38,646 nucleotides of DNA from an uncultured Oscillospiraceae bacterium (GTDB taxonomy: Bacteria > Bacillota > Clostridia > Oscillospirales > Acutalibacteraceae), in NCBI GenBank assembly GCA_902478605.1, contig CABSLQ010000027.1:1-38646 (forward strand), written 5' to 3'. A program made the translations under genes and the position numbers. Positions 7,722 through 14,912 of this stretch are shown here, in pieces (positions within the stretch are counted from its first letter, which is position 1; the number at the start of each line of letters is the position of its first letter). Below the pieces are notes generated by a model. That model ran no database searches and had not been told where the DNA came from. It was given only the letters and a program-made list of their open reading frames with translations.

Positions 7722-10700
7722 TCATCTGCTTTCGCGTTTTTTGCGGCTTGCTGCCAGCAGACCGCCGCTTGCCAGCAGCGCCGCGGCGGCGGCCGGCAGA
7801 GCTCCCGTTACGCCGGTATCCGGAATGGTGTCGTCACCCGGCTCTTCGTTTTCGCCTGGATTCTCCTCGTCACCCGGCAAGCGATCCGGATTGGTCGGGT
7901 CGGTTGGCTCCTCTGTTTCTTCCGCTCCTGTGCCCGGTACCAGCACCGACACACGTCCCAGAGCGGACAGCCCGTCGCTCAGCCTCGTGACCTCCAGGGT
8001 GAGCGTCACATAGGTGCTCTTGGCGGGCGGCGTGATGTTGCCTTCCAGATCGATGATTTCCGGCTTTTTGGTTCTGACGATCTCGTATTTGTAGCCTTCG
8101 GTGACCGGCAGCTCCAGCTTGGTCTGCCCCTTCTGCGGGGACAGCGAGGCAGATGTAATCTTGGCGAGCATCGATTCCGGTCCCGGGAAGCCCTCGATAA
8201 TGGACCAGCGTTCTTCCACACCCGGGGAGGCGGGCGTCGCGCCGCCTTCTCGCTTGAAGCGCATGGGATTGATGACGTCGCCCGTGGGCAGGGTGAAGCC
8301 TTCAAGGAAGGCGACCTCCACGTCTTCGTTCCACCAGTCGTAGGTATCCTTATCCTCACCGTTGTAGTGCATGGTCAGCTGCCAATTGCCCGTGGTGCGG
8401 AACAGGCAGAGATGCCATTTGTTTTCCCATTCCTCGATCGGCCGCTCATCGTCGCCGACCTTGATAATCAGTTTCGTGAGAATGGAATCCTTAAATTCCG
8501 GCGTGGCGATAGCCGGGCGCCATACCGTGTCGTTGTTGGTAAACTGCAGGCCGTTGAACACATTGCTGTCGTCCTGACCAAAGTTGGCGGCGGTCACCAG
8601 CTCAAAGTAAATCATGCCGGTGCCCTCCATCGTCTCGGTGGAGAAAATCACGTCGATGGGCATATCGCCCTTTTCGTCGCGGATGATGTCTTCCGGCCGG
8701 ATTTCCTCATAATCGCCGTAATCAATAGTCGAACCGTCGTCCGACCACCATTCGGGGTCGACACCATCCGCCACCCGGTGATTGCTGCGGGTAAAGCTGG
8801 CCGTTTCGAGCAGACCCTCGCCGTCCGGCAGGCAGAAGCCTTTCAGGAAGTTCACCGTAATGACGTTTTTGGGCGCCAGATAGTCGCCTTTACCCCAATA
8901 GTACAGGAAAATCGTATTCGGATTCTCGTCGATCGCACCGAAGAAAACTCCCAGCAGATTCTGCGGCGTATCGTCGGGATACTCCTCGCGCAAATACGCC
9001 TGGTATTGGCTGTTCCATTCGGCGATGGTTTTGGTCTCGTCCCCGATGGTCACAGTCAGGTATTTTTCAATGGAGTTGCGGAAATACGGGGTATCAATGC
9101 GCTCACGCCAGCACAGCTCCGTGTTGTTGGAATACACCAAATCCTGATATATGCCGTTGCCGTCGTCATAATTGACGGTGGAATCGAAGACAAAATACCA
9201 GCCGCCGCGCGCTTCATTTACCTCTTTTAAGAAGGTTACATTTGTCTCGGAAAGGGGCACCTGCTCTTCTTCTCCGCCGGCAGCGGACGTCCACCAGTCG
9301 GGCGAGCTGGTTTCTGCCTCTGCTTTCGCATGGGCGCTGCGGGTGAAGCTAGCCGTTTCAAGCAGACCCTCACCGTCCGGCAGGCAGAAGCCTTCCCGGA
9401 AGGTCACCGTGATATCCACCTGATCAGGGGCGTAAGCGCCTTCCCCTTTATAATAGAAGAAAAGGCTGTTTTTCCCGTTGACCCTGCCGAACAGCACGGC
9501 GAACAGGTTGCCTTTGCCGGTTTCCTCGTTGTACGCCGCATTCCAGCCGGCAGGCGTGTCGGTCTTATCGCCGATGGTGATGGTCAGATCCTGCTCAATC
9601 GCCTTGCGGAAATAGGCGGTATCGATGCGGGGACGCCAGCACGAATCAGTATTGCTGCTGTACATCAGATCATCATACGATACACCCTTATCATCCGTGT
9701 AATCCACTGGGGAATCAAACCCGAAATACCACCCGCCCTGCAGTTCCGGGCTTTCCATCATCAGGGACACGTGCGTTTCCGAGGTCGGCTCCAGGCTCCC
9801 CGCCGGCGGGGTGGTGCTAAATTTTCCCGTTGCGGCGGAATAGTACCACGTGACCGGTTCAATTGCATTGCCGGCGCCGTCAATGGCGCCCTCAGTGAAG
9901 GCGATATTGAAATCCGATGAAAGCAGCGAGCCGCCGAACGCCGCGTCATAGGCCATTAGATAGAAGCGTTCGTTCCCCGTGTTCGGATCCTGCTCGATGT
10001 AGACACGCAGGCTGCCATACCACGGCAGATCTCCGATGATTTCGGGAACGCGTTTACCATTGACGAGTATATTGTTGGCTACGCTTCCGAGCAGTTCAGC
10101 CGACGGCTCACCGGTAGCGTTTTCCGCCGACTGCAGTTCGGAATATCCCCTGGTGAAGGGTACGTTGGTATTCAGCCAAACCTCGGTCAGTGCATACTGT
10201 TCACTGTACGACGCCGAAACGCCCGTGATTTGGGTATCGGCCGCCGGAGGCGGATCCGTCGGATCGGTCGGCTCAGACGGTTCGGGCGGGGTGGTGCTGA
10301 ACTGTTTCGTCGCGGCGGAATAGTACCAGGTAACCGGTTCAATCGCGTTGCCGGCGCTGTCAACAGCACCATCGGTGAAGCCGACGCTAAAATCCGTTGC
10401 GCTCACATCGGCTCCACCAAAAGCCGCATCGTGCATCTGCAGATAGAAACGCGCGTTGTGCGTGGTCGGATTCTCATCGATGAACACCTGTACGCCACCG
10501 TACCAAGCCAGTCCCTCGTTGATCTGCGCGATACTCTCGCCGTTGATGACCAGGTTGTTGGCGACACTTGCGAGCAGTTCGGCCGACGGCTCACCGGTGG
10601 CATTTTCCTCCGACTGCAGATTGTCATACGTTTGGGTGAAGACCGCATTGGTATCCATCCAAAGTTCCACCAGGCTATACGCATCGCTGCGCGCCAGGGA

Positions 10701-10814
10701 CACACCCGTGATTTGGGTGTTGGTGTTCGCCCCTGCCAGCAGCACTGGATAACCGGTCAGCAGCAGTGCCAGTGACAGCAGGAGCGCCAGCCATGTTCTT
10801 CCATGTTTTGCCAT
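7722..10814 (-). CDS. Large repeat-containing cell-wall-anchored surface protein
   Basis: 1030 residues with a signal peptide (about 1-29). Two N-terminal repeats of about 120 residues follow (each opening with TQITGVS and ending near EPVTWYYSAAT). Next come three larger repeats with a GWYF or IYFEL strand, a [CV]WR..I.TP/AYF motif, TIGD or KVGD, and GF.LP.G; then one Ig-like domain (TLEVTRLSDG). The C-terminus is an acidic Pro/Thr/Glu linker, IPDTG, a hydrophobic Ala/Leu stretch and RKKR, which is a sortase-type sorting signal close to LPXTG. The ATG at 10814 follows GAAGGAGGAAAAG and begins a clear signal peptide, although the frame is open further upstream. As first gene of the operon it should be the most abundant product. 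A scaffold or glycan-binding adhesin is the likely role; no catalytic motif was seen. Confidence 0.75.
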   Translation of the reverse strand: MAKHGRTWLALLLSLALLLTGYPVLLAGANTNTQITGVSLARSDAYSLVELWMDTNAVFTQTYDNLQSEENATGEPSAELLASVANNLVINGESIAQINEGLAWYGGVQVFIDENPTTHNARFYLQMHDAAFGGADVSATDFSVGFTDGAVDSAGNAIEPVTWYYSAATKQFSTTPPEPSEPTDPTDPPPAADTQITGVSASYSEQYALTEVWLNTNVPFTRGYSELQSAENATGEPSAELLGSVANNILVNGKRVPEIIGDLPWYGSLRVYIEQDPNTGNERFYLMAYDAAFGGSLLSSDFNIAFTEGAIDGAGNAIEPVTWYYSAATGKFSTTPPAGSLEPTSETHVSLMMESPELQGGWYFGFDSPVDYTDDKGVSYDDLMYSSNTDSCWRPRIDTAYFRKAIEQDLTITIGDKTDTPAGWNAAYNEETGKGNLFAVLFGRVNGKNSLFFYYKGEGAYAPDQVDITVTFREGFCLPDGEGLLETASFTRSAHAKAEAETSSPDWWTSAAGGEEEQVPLSETNVTFLKEVNEARGGWYFVFDSTVNYDDGNGIYQDLVYSNNTELCWRERIDTPYFRNSIEKYLTVTIGDETKTIAEWNSQYQAYLREEYPDDTPQNLLGVFFGAIDENPNTIFLYYWGKGDYLAPKNVITVNFLKGFCLPDGEGLLETASFTRSNHRVADGVDPEWWSDDGSTIDYGDYEEIRPEDIIRDEKGDMPIDVIFSTETMEGTGMIYFELVTAANFGQDDSNVFNGLQFTNNDTVWRPAIATPEFKDSILTKLIIKVGDDERPIEEWENKWHLCLFRTTGNWQLTMHYNGEDKDTYDWWNEDVEVAFLEGFTLPTGDVINPMRFKREGGATPASPGVEERWSIIEGFPGPESMLAKITSASLSPQKGQTKLELPVTEGYKYEIVRTKKPEIIDLEGNITPPAKSTYVTLTLEVTRLSDGLSALGRVSVLVPGTGAEETEEPTDPTNPDRLPGDEENPGENEEPGDDTIPDTGVTGALPAAAAALLASGGLLAASRKKRESR
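8784..8842. repeat. 59-bp direct repeat, copy 1 (within surface protein gene)
   Basis: This stretch matches 9336-9394 at 55 of 59 positions by direct comparison. Both encode the end of a large repeat domain (FCLPDGEGLLETASF). The low divergence compared with the rest of the repeat units suggests recent duplication or gene conversion between domains. Confidence 0.85.
9336..9394. repeat. 59-bp direct repeat, copy 2 (within surface protein gene)
   Basis: Partner of the copy at 8784-8842, with four differences in 59 bases. Further paired blocks encode the N-terminal repeats, for example around 9833-9900 and 10314-10380, and around 10078-10140 and 10561-10620. Confidence 0.85.
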
Positions 10815-10898
10815 CTTCTTTTCCTCCTTCGTATTGAATAAGGGGTTTGCACATCGTCTAATCTTGCAGAAATCACCGCCTTCTTTATATGTAATTTT

Positions 10899-10928
10899 AC
10901 TATAGTGCTTGTAAACCAACAATGTCCT
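10899..10928 (-). promoter_or_regulatory. Candidate sigma-A promoter for the surface/glycosidase operon
   Basis: On the minus strand AGGACA (10928-10923) and TATAGT (10904-10899) are separated by 18 bases. The -10 matches 5 of 6 consensus positions and the -35 matches 4 of 6. It lies about 85 bases before the start codon of the first operon gene. A weak -35 would fit an activator-dependent promoter. Confidence 0.45.
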
Positions 10929-11061
10929 TCTTTTACTAAATAGTATGTTATTTTTACATGTACGGATCGGATTATGGGCAAACATAGGGAGATGTTCGTC
11001 CTATTAAGACGGTATTACACAAAAAAACAAATAAATAAATTTCATTTTATAAGAGAATATC

Positions 11062-11090
11062 GTTACAGATACCGCTTTTTATGTTATACT
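11062..11090 (+). promoter_or_regulatory. Candidate sigma-A promoter for the AraC-family regulator
   Basis: GTTACA (11062-11067) and TATACT (11085-11090) are spaced 17 bases apart, with 4 of 6 and 5 of 6 consensus matches. The -10 ends 64 bases before the chosen ATG. Confidence 0.5.
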
Positions 11091-11154
11091 GAAAGAAACC
11101 CCGTTGCATATAAAGCAAAAAAACATACTGCCGAACGAAAAGGAGATTGTATGT

Positions 11155-12096
11155 ATGAAGGTATATAAAATGTCCGATTGGAGCGAGGATGCCATCACGG
11201 TCGTTGATCATGAGATGTACGATCTGGTGCATATGCTGACCACGGACAAGGTGCCTACCGAATCGTACAAAGGGGTGGATGTTTACCGTCTCCTCGATAC
11301 CGATTCACAGGAACGATGTCTGCAGGGGGAACTGCATACTCACGAAGATTTCACCGAACTGGTATATATCAAGTCCGGTTCCGGCATGGCTTCCATCGAC
11401 GGACAGCAGTACATGATCCAAAAGGGCGATATCCTGTCCATCCGCCCCCACCAGGTGCACAGCAACCTGCCCATGCCGCTGCTCTGCGTGTCCAACTGCC
11501 TCGTTTCCTCTTCCCTGCTGCATAAAAAATCGGGACTGTTTGAGCCGTGCATTGCATATGACAACACGCTGAATCTGTCTCAGATCCTGCATTTGACCGG
11601 CGAAACCATGCTTAAGGCTGAGGCGCTCATCGAAGAAATCTCTCTGGAGGCGCGCGGCCGGCAACCGTATTATCCGGAGGCCCTCCTGTGCAAGCTCAAT
11701 GAGCTGCTCATTCTGCTGCGCCGGTTTGAACAGGGAAACACGACCCACGGTCTGCAGAAAGCACTTGCCGCGACCATTGATTACGTGCACGAGCATTTCG
11801 ATACGGTCACTCTCGCGGAGGCCGCCGCCGTAGGATCCTACAACCCCACCTATTTCAGCCGCCTGTTCCGCAATACCATGGGCCAGTATTTCACCGAATA
11901 CGTCAACAAGCTGCGCGTGAACAGGGCGATGTTTCTGCTGCTGACCTCAGAAATCCCCATCGAGGATATCAGCATCAAGGTGGGCTTCAAAAGCAAGATC
12001 CATTTTTACGACGTGTTCCGCAAATACACTGGCCTGACGCCGGGTGCCATCCGCAAAGCACAAAAGCCATCCCCGCCGCCTGCGGCCCACCGGTGA
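11155..12096 (+). CDS. AraC-family transcriptional regulator (cupin plus AraC HTH)
   Basis: 313 residues. The N-terminal part (about 45-110) is a cupin-type sensing domain with GELHTHEDFTELVYI and a GD.LSIRPHQVHS strand, the region that binds a sugar effector in AraC relatives. The C-terminal part (about 210-308) is the double helix-turn-helix with TLAEAAAVGSYNPTYFSRLFR and the signature IPIEDISIKVGFKSKIHFYDVFRKYTG split over the second helix. The ATG at 11155 follows AAAAGGAG at 9 bases; a nearby ATG at 11151 is out of frame. It is divergent from the surface operon and its stop lies one base from the stop of the last gene of the twelve-gene operon, so it sits between both and probably controls one or both. 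The inducer is unknown. Confidence 0.9.
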   Translation: MKVYKMSDWSEDAITVVDHEMYDLVHMLTTDKVPTESYKGVDVYRLLDTDSQERCLQGELHTHEDFTELVYIKSGSGMASIDGQQYMIQKGDILSIRPHQVHSNLPMPLLCVSNCLVSSSLLHKKSGLFEPCIAYDNTLNLSQILHLTGETMLKAEALIEEISLEARGRQPYYPEALLCKLNELLILLRRFEQGNTTHGLQKALAATIDYVHEHFDTVTLAEAAAVGSYNPTYFSRLFRNTMGQYFTEYVNKLRVNRAMFLLLTSEIPIEDISIKVGFKSKIHFYDVFRKYTGLTPGAIRKAQKPSPPPAAHR

Positions 12097-12097
12097 A

Positions 12098-13711
12098 TCA
12101 GGTCAGCTGCTCCTTCATCCATTCGAGGCAGCGGATATAGATGCCGGCAAGCGGCGTGCGTCCCCGCGCCCCAAGCGCGCGCAGCGCGGCAAGCGTATCT
12201 TCCAGCTGCGGCAGGATATAGGGCGTAACGTTTTCGATATGGCCCATCCGACTGGAATCCTCGTCCTGCGGCAGCAGGCAGCCGCCCAGCGGCGTGAAAA
12301 TATCCAGTTCCGGTGGTGTATCCGGGCCGAGCACCAGCCGCGTCAGCCGGCGTTTGTACGCCAGGTCGTAGCAGCGATCCGCGTAGTTCCACAGCTTTTG
12401 TCCTATCATGGCGATGCCGGAGGGCAGTGTCCAGGCAAAATGGGCCTTGCCCTCCCAGGCGAACAGCTGGCCTCCCACCACCTGCTTGCGCCGTTCGGGC
12501 GGGCAATACGGACGGGATACCGGCGACCAGGTGCACAGCCGTTCATCCCGCATATACAGGTCGATGTATGTTTCCGGATAATCGCCGTTGAGCACGTCAA
12601 AACCCTCTTCCAAGAACCGCTGCATGGAGCAGCCTTCCCACGGTCCCCGGCCGGGTGCGGGCACCCGCCACCAGAGAATCAGGATATCCCGCGGAATGGG
12701 CAGCGGCTTCGATACATCGAGGCTGTCGTTGGCGATGATCAGCCGTTTTCCCAGCCGTTTGGCGATATCGTGCACACGGTTGACGTACATATAATACAGC
12801 GCCTGCTTGGTCTGCTCGATGTGGTGCTTTTCCGCCGCCTCACGGCACACGCGGCAATGCTCCCAATTCGCCCAGTAGGAATAGGTGTCCTTGAGATCGA
12901 GGAATTCCAGTTCGTCGCCAAAGGCCGCCAGATACCCGCTGTCAAAGATGGTGTACACCTCGTCGTACAGCTTTTCCAGCACCTCGTACAGCCGGTCATT
13001 TCCCACACAGGCAGCCCAGTGGCTTTCCTCAAAGTCGTCCACTACCTGGCAGCTCAATTCCGGCATACAGCGCAGAAGAAAAGCGGCATGACCCGGCACA
13101 TCGATCGAAGGGATTGCCTCGATCCCCCAGGCGGCGGCGTATTCCACCAACTCCCGCATCTGCTCGGGTGTATACTGCTGTAGGGGCGCACGCTCGCACA
13201 GCACGGGAAAGGCCCGGGAGGCGATGGCGTAATGCTCCGAATCCATTAGATGGAAAATCGTCTTGTTCATCCCGGCCAGCGCCATCTGCCGCAGAGTAGC
13301 CTTTACCTCCTCCGGCTCGAGATATTTGCGTGCCATATCCAGCAGCACGCTGCGGAAGGAGGCATCCGGTGCGTCCTCCGCCCGGCCGCAGGGCAGGCCG
13401 TAGCCCGCCTCTTCCCGTTCCAAACCATTGTACAGGCAGACCAGTCCGTTGCGTGCACCTGCCGCATCGGCGTAGGCTAGCCGAATTTCCGCCGGTCCGA
13501 CCTCCAAACGATAGCCTTCTGCTGGCAAGTTATCTCCCTTTACAAAGTGCAGCGGCGTGCCGTTTTCCTCTGTCGGGTCTGCAAAAGGTTCCTCCAGCCT
13601 GCGCCACATGGCGCAGGCTGCTTTGGTATCTGTGGTTTCCCCTGCAAAGCGCAGCGGCATCCGCAGGGTCAGGCGCCCCGCGCCCTCTTCATACTGTCTC
13701 GCTTCCAGCAT
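12098..13711 (-). CDS. GH20-like beta-N-acetylhexosaminidase, cytoplasmic
   Basis: 537 residues resembling family GH20, which removes terminal GlcNAc or GalNAc by substrate-assisted catalysis. Seen: the N-terminal alpha/beta domain (about 60-110, GYRLEVG...DAAGARNGL), then the barrel opening RSVLLDMARKYL (120-131), MNKTIFHLMDSEHY, IPSIDVPGHAA (200-210), a candidate catalytic Asp266-Glu267 pair in AAFGDEL, and an aromatic patch ILILWWRVP. The usual H-x-G-G-D-E is replaced by A-A-F-G-D-E, so specificity may differ. There is no signal peptide. AAGGAG lies 10 bases before the ATG, and the first 23 bases overlap the end of the GH28-like gene, indicating translational coupling. Last gene of the operon; its stop faces that of the AraC gene with one base between, leaving no room for a terminator. 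Confidence 0.75.
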   Translation of the reverse strand: MLEARQYEEGAGRLTLRMPLRFAGETTDTKAACAMWRRLEEPFADPTEENGTPLHFVKGDNLPAEGYRLEVGPAEIRLAYADAAGARNGLVCLYNGLEREEAGYGLPCGRAEDAPDASFRSVLLDMARKYLEPEEVKATLRQMALAGMNKTIFHLMDSEHYAIASRAFPVLCERAPLQQYTPEQMRELVEYAAAWGIEAIPSIDVPGHAAFLLRCMPELSCQVVDDFEESHWAACVGNDRLYEVLEKLYDEVYTIFDSGYLAAFGDELEFLDLKDTYSYWANWEHCRVCREAAEKHHIEQTKQALYYMYVNRVHDIAKRLGKRLIIANDSLDVSKPLPIPRDILILWWRVPAPGRGPWEGCSMQRFLEEGFDVLNGDYPETYIDLYMRDERLCTWSPVSRPYCPPERRKQVVGGQLFAWEGKAHFAWTLPSGIAMIGQKLWNYADRCYDLAYKRRLTRLVLGPDTPPELDIFTPLGGCLLPQDEDSSRMGHIENVTPYILPQLEDTLAALRALGARGRTPLAGIYIRCLEWMKEQLT

Positions 13712-14909
13712 ACGGTGTTGTCTCCTTCCTTGTCAGTATCCCCTCGTTGAGAAGGCAAGTGTCCTCCCCCGCCTCCGCCCGGCCGATGCTCAGGCCCGTC
13801 AGCTGCCCCTGATTGTGCAGCAGCGGTATGGGATCGCCGGTGTAGTTCTCCTGCACGATGCCGTCGAGAACCCAGTCTTCTCCTTCGCCATAAGGGTCGA
13901 TCCCTATACATGGGATGGCGGTCGTTTTCTCCGCGCGATAGAGATCGCGGATATGCAGATGGCGGACCGTTGCCCGGTTTTCCACCCAGATGAGCGGGTA
14001 AACAAAGGTGCCGTCCTTGCGGTAGCGGCTGTGCCGCGGGGCCTTGGACAGATAGAGGCCCGTCAGCGTGATATATTCAAACAGGCCGCGCCGTTCTCCT
14101 GTGCCGCGCGCCTCGCCGCTCTCATCGAAATACTTGGAAAAGCCCACGGCGTACTGATAAAAGCTGCCGAATACGTTGGAGATTGTGACGCGGCGCACGG
14201 GCGAACCGGTGGACAGCAGGCGCACCGCACTGTGGCAGTCTTCGGTGAACAGCCCGTCAATCTGCACATCTTCAATTGGGCCGCAGTAGCCGTCGTCCGC
14301 GTTGAGCGCCACCATATCGTCGTAGCAGGATCCCTTCAGATTGGCGATGCGGATAAACCGGCAGTCGCCGTCCAGATGCACTCCGTCCATGTTGACCGGC
14401 CAGGGATTGCCATCGTTGAAATCAAAGCGGATATCCTCCACCGTCGCCTGTCGTATGCGCGCCATCTGGATGGCAAAGGTGACGGGATCCTTGACGGTCA
14501 ATTCCCGTAAGGTCAGATTGGTCACATGGAAAAAGCGGAGGGCCGTCCCAAAATAATTCTCTGTATAGGTCATACCCTTGTCAGGCTCGACAGGCGGATA
14601 AGGAAAATGAACCGGATTTTTCGCCTGGGCCAGATTGTGCATATCCCAGATGCCGCCGCATACCGTGATGTCGGTATTGCCTGTTTCCTGGTCCGCGTTG
14701 CGGAGCATGACGCAGTTGCTGTCCGGCGCTAGGCGGATGACGCTGAACCGATCGAGGCGCAGCGTCTGCCGCGAGTGGATGCGCAGCGGTCGGCTGATGG
14801 TATACGCTTCCGCGGGCGGCGGCAGATACACAAGGGGGCTTCCGCTGTCCAGCCGCTGCTGGATGGCGTCGGTATCGTCCCGCAAACCGTCACCGTACAA
14901 TTCCCGCAT
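13689..14909 (-). CDS. GH28-like right-handed beta-helix glycosidase, cytoplasmic
   Basis: 406 residues with the repeating strand pattern of pectate-lyase-fold proteins and an opening GDGLRDDTDAIQQ typical of the family. Motifs parallel those of GH28 polygalacturonases and rhamnogalacturonases: NMDGVHLDG (173-181) for N-T-D, CYDDMVALN (195-203) for the D-D pair, CHSAVRLL (225-232) near the place of G-H-G and R-I-K. The match is partial, so a related epimerase or lyase cannot be excluded. No signal peptide, so it should act on imported oligosaccharides. GGGGAGG lies 8 bases before the ATG, and the gene starts 4 bases after the stop of the ADP-ribosylglycohydrolase-fold gene. It is the main hint that the glycan contains uronic acid or rhamnose. 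Confidence 0.7.
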   Translation of the reverse strand: MRELYGDGLRDDTDAIQQRLDSGSPLVYLPPPAEAYTISRPLRIHSRQTLRLDRFSVIRLAPDSNCVMLRNADQETGNTDITVCGGIWDMHNLAQAKNPVHFPYPPVEPDKGMTYTENYFGTALRFFHVTNLTLRELTVKDPVTFAIQMARIRQATVEDIRFDFNDGNPWPVNMDGVHLDGDCRFIRIANLKGSCYDDMVALNADDGYCGPIEDVQIDGLFTEDCHSAVRLLSTGSPVRRVTISNVFGSFYQYAVGFSKYFDESGEARGTGERRGLFEYITLTGLYLSKAPRHSRYRKDGTFVYPLIWVENRATVRHLHIRDLYRAEKTTAIPCIGIDPYGEGEDWVLDGIVQENYTGDPIPLLHNQGQLTGLSIGRAEAGEDTCLLNEGILTRKETTPYAGSETV

Positions 14910-14912
14910 GCT

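Larger units (their letters stand above)
10815..11154. promoter_or_regulatory. Divergent control region between surface operon and AraC regulator
   Basis: A 340-base A+T-rich gap between divergently transcribed genes. It holds candidate promoters in both directions (listed separately), the two ribosome binding sites, and an 8-bp palindrome TACATGTA at 10955-10962. It is the obvious place for the neighbouring AraC-family protein to bind, but no operator could be defined by eye, and no catabolite (cre) site was recognised. Confidence 0.6.
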
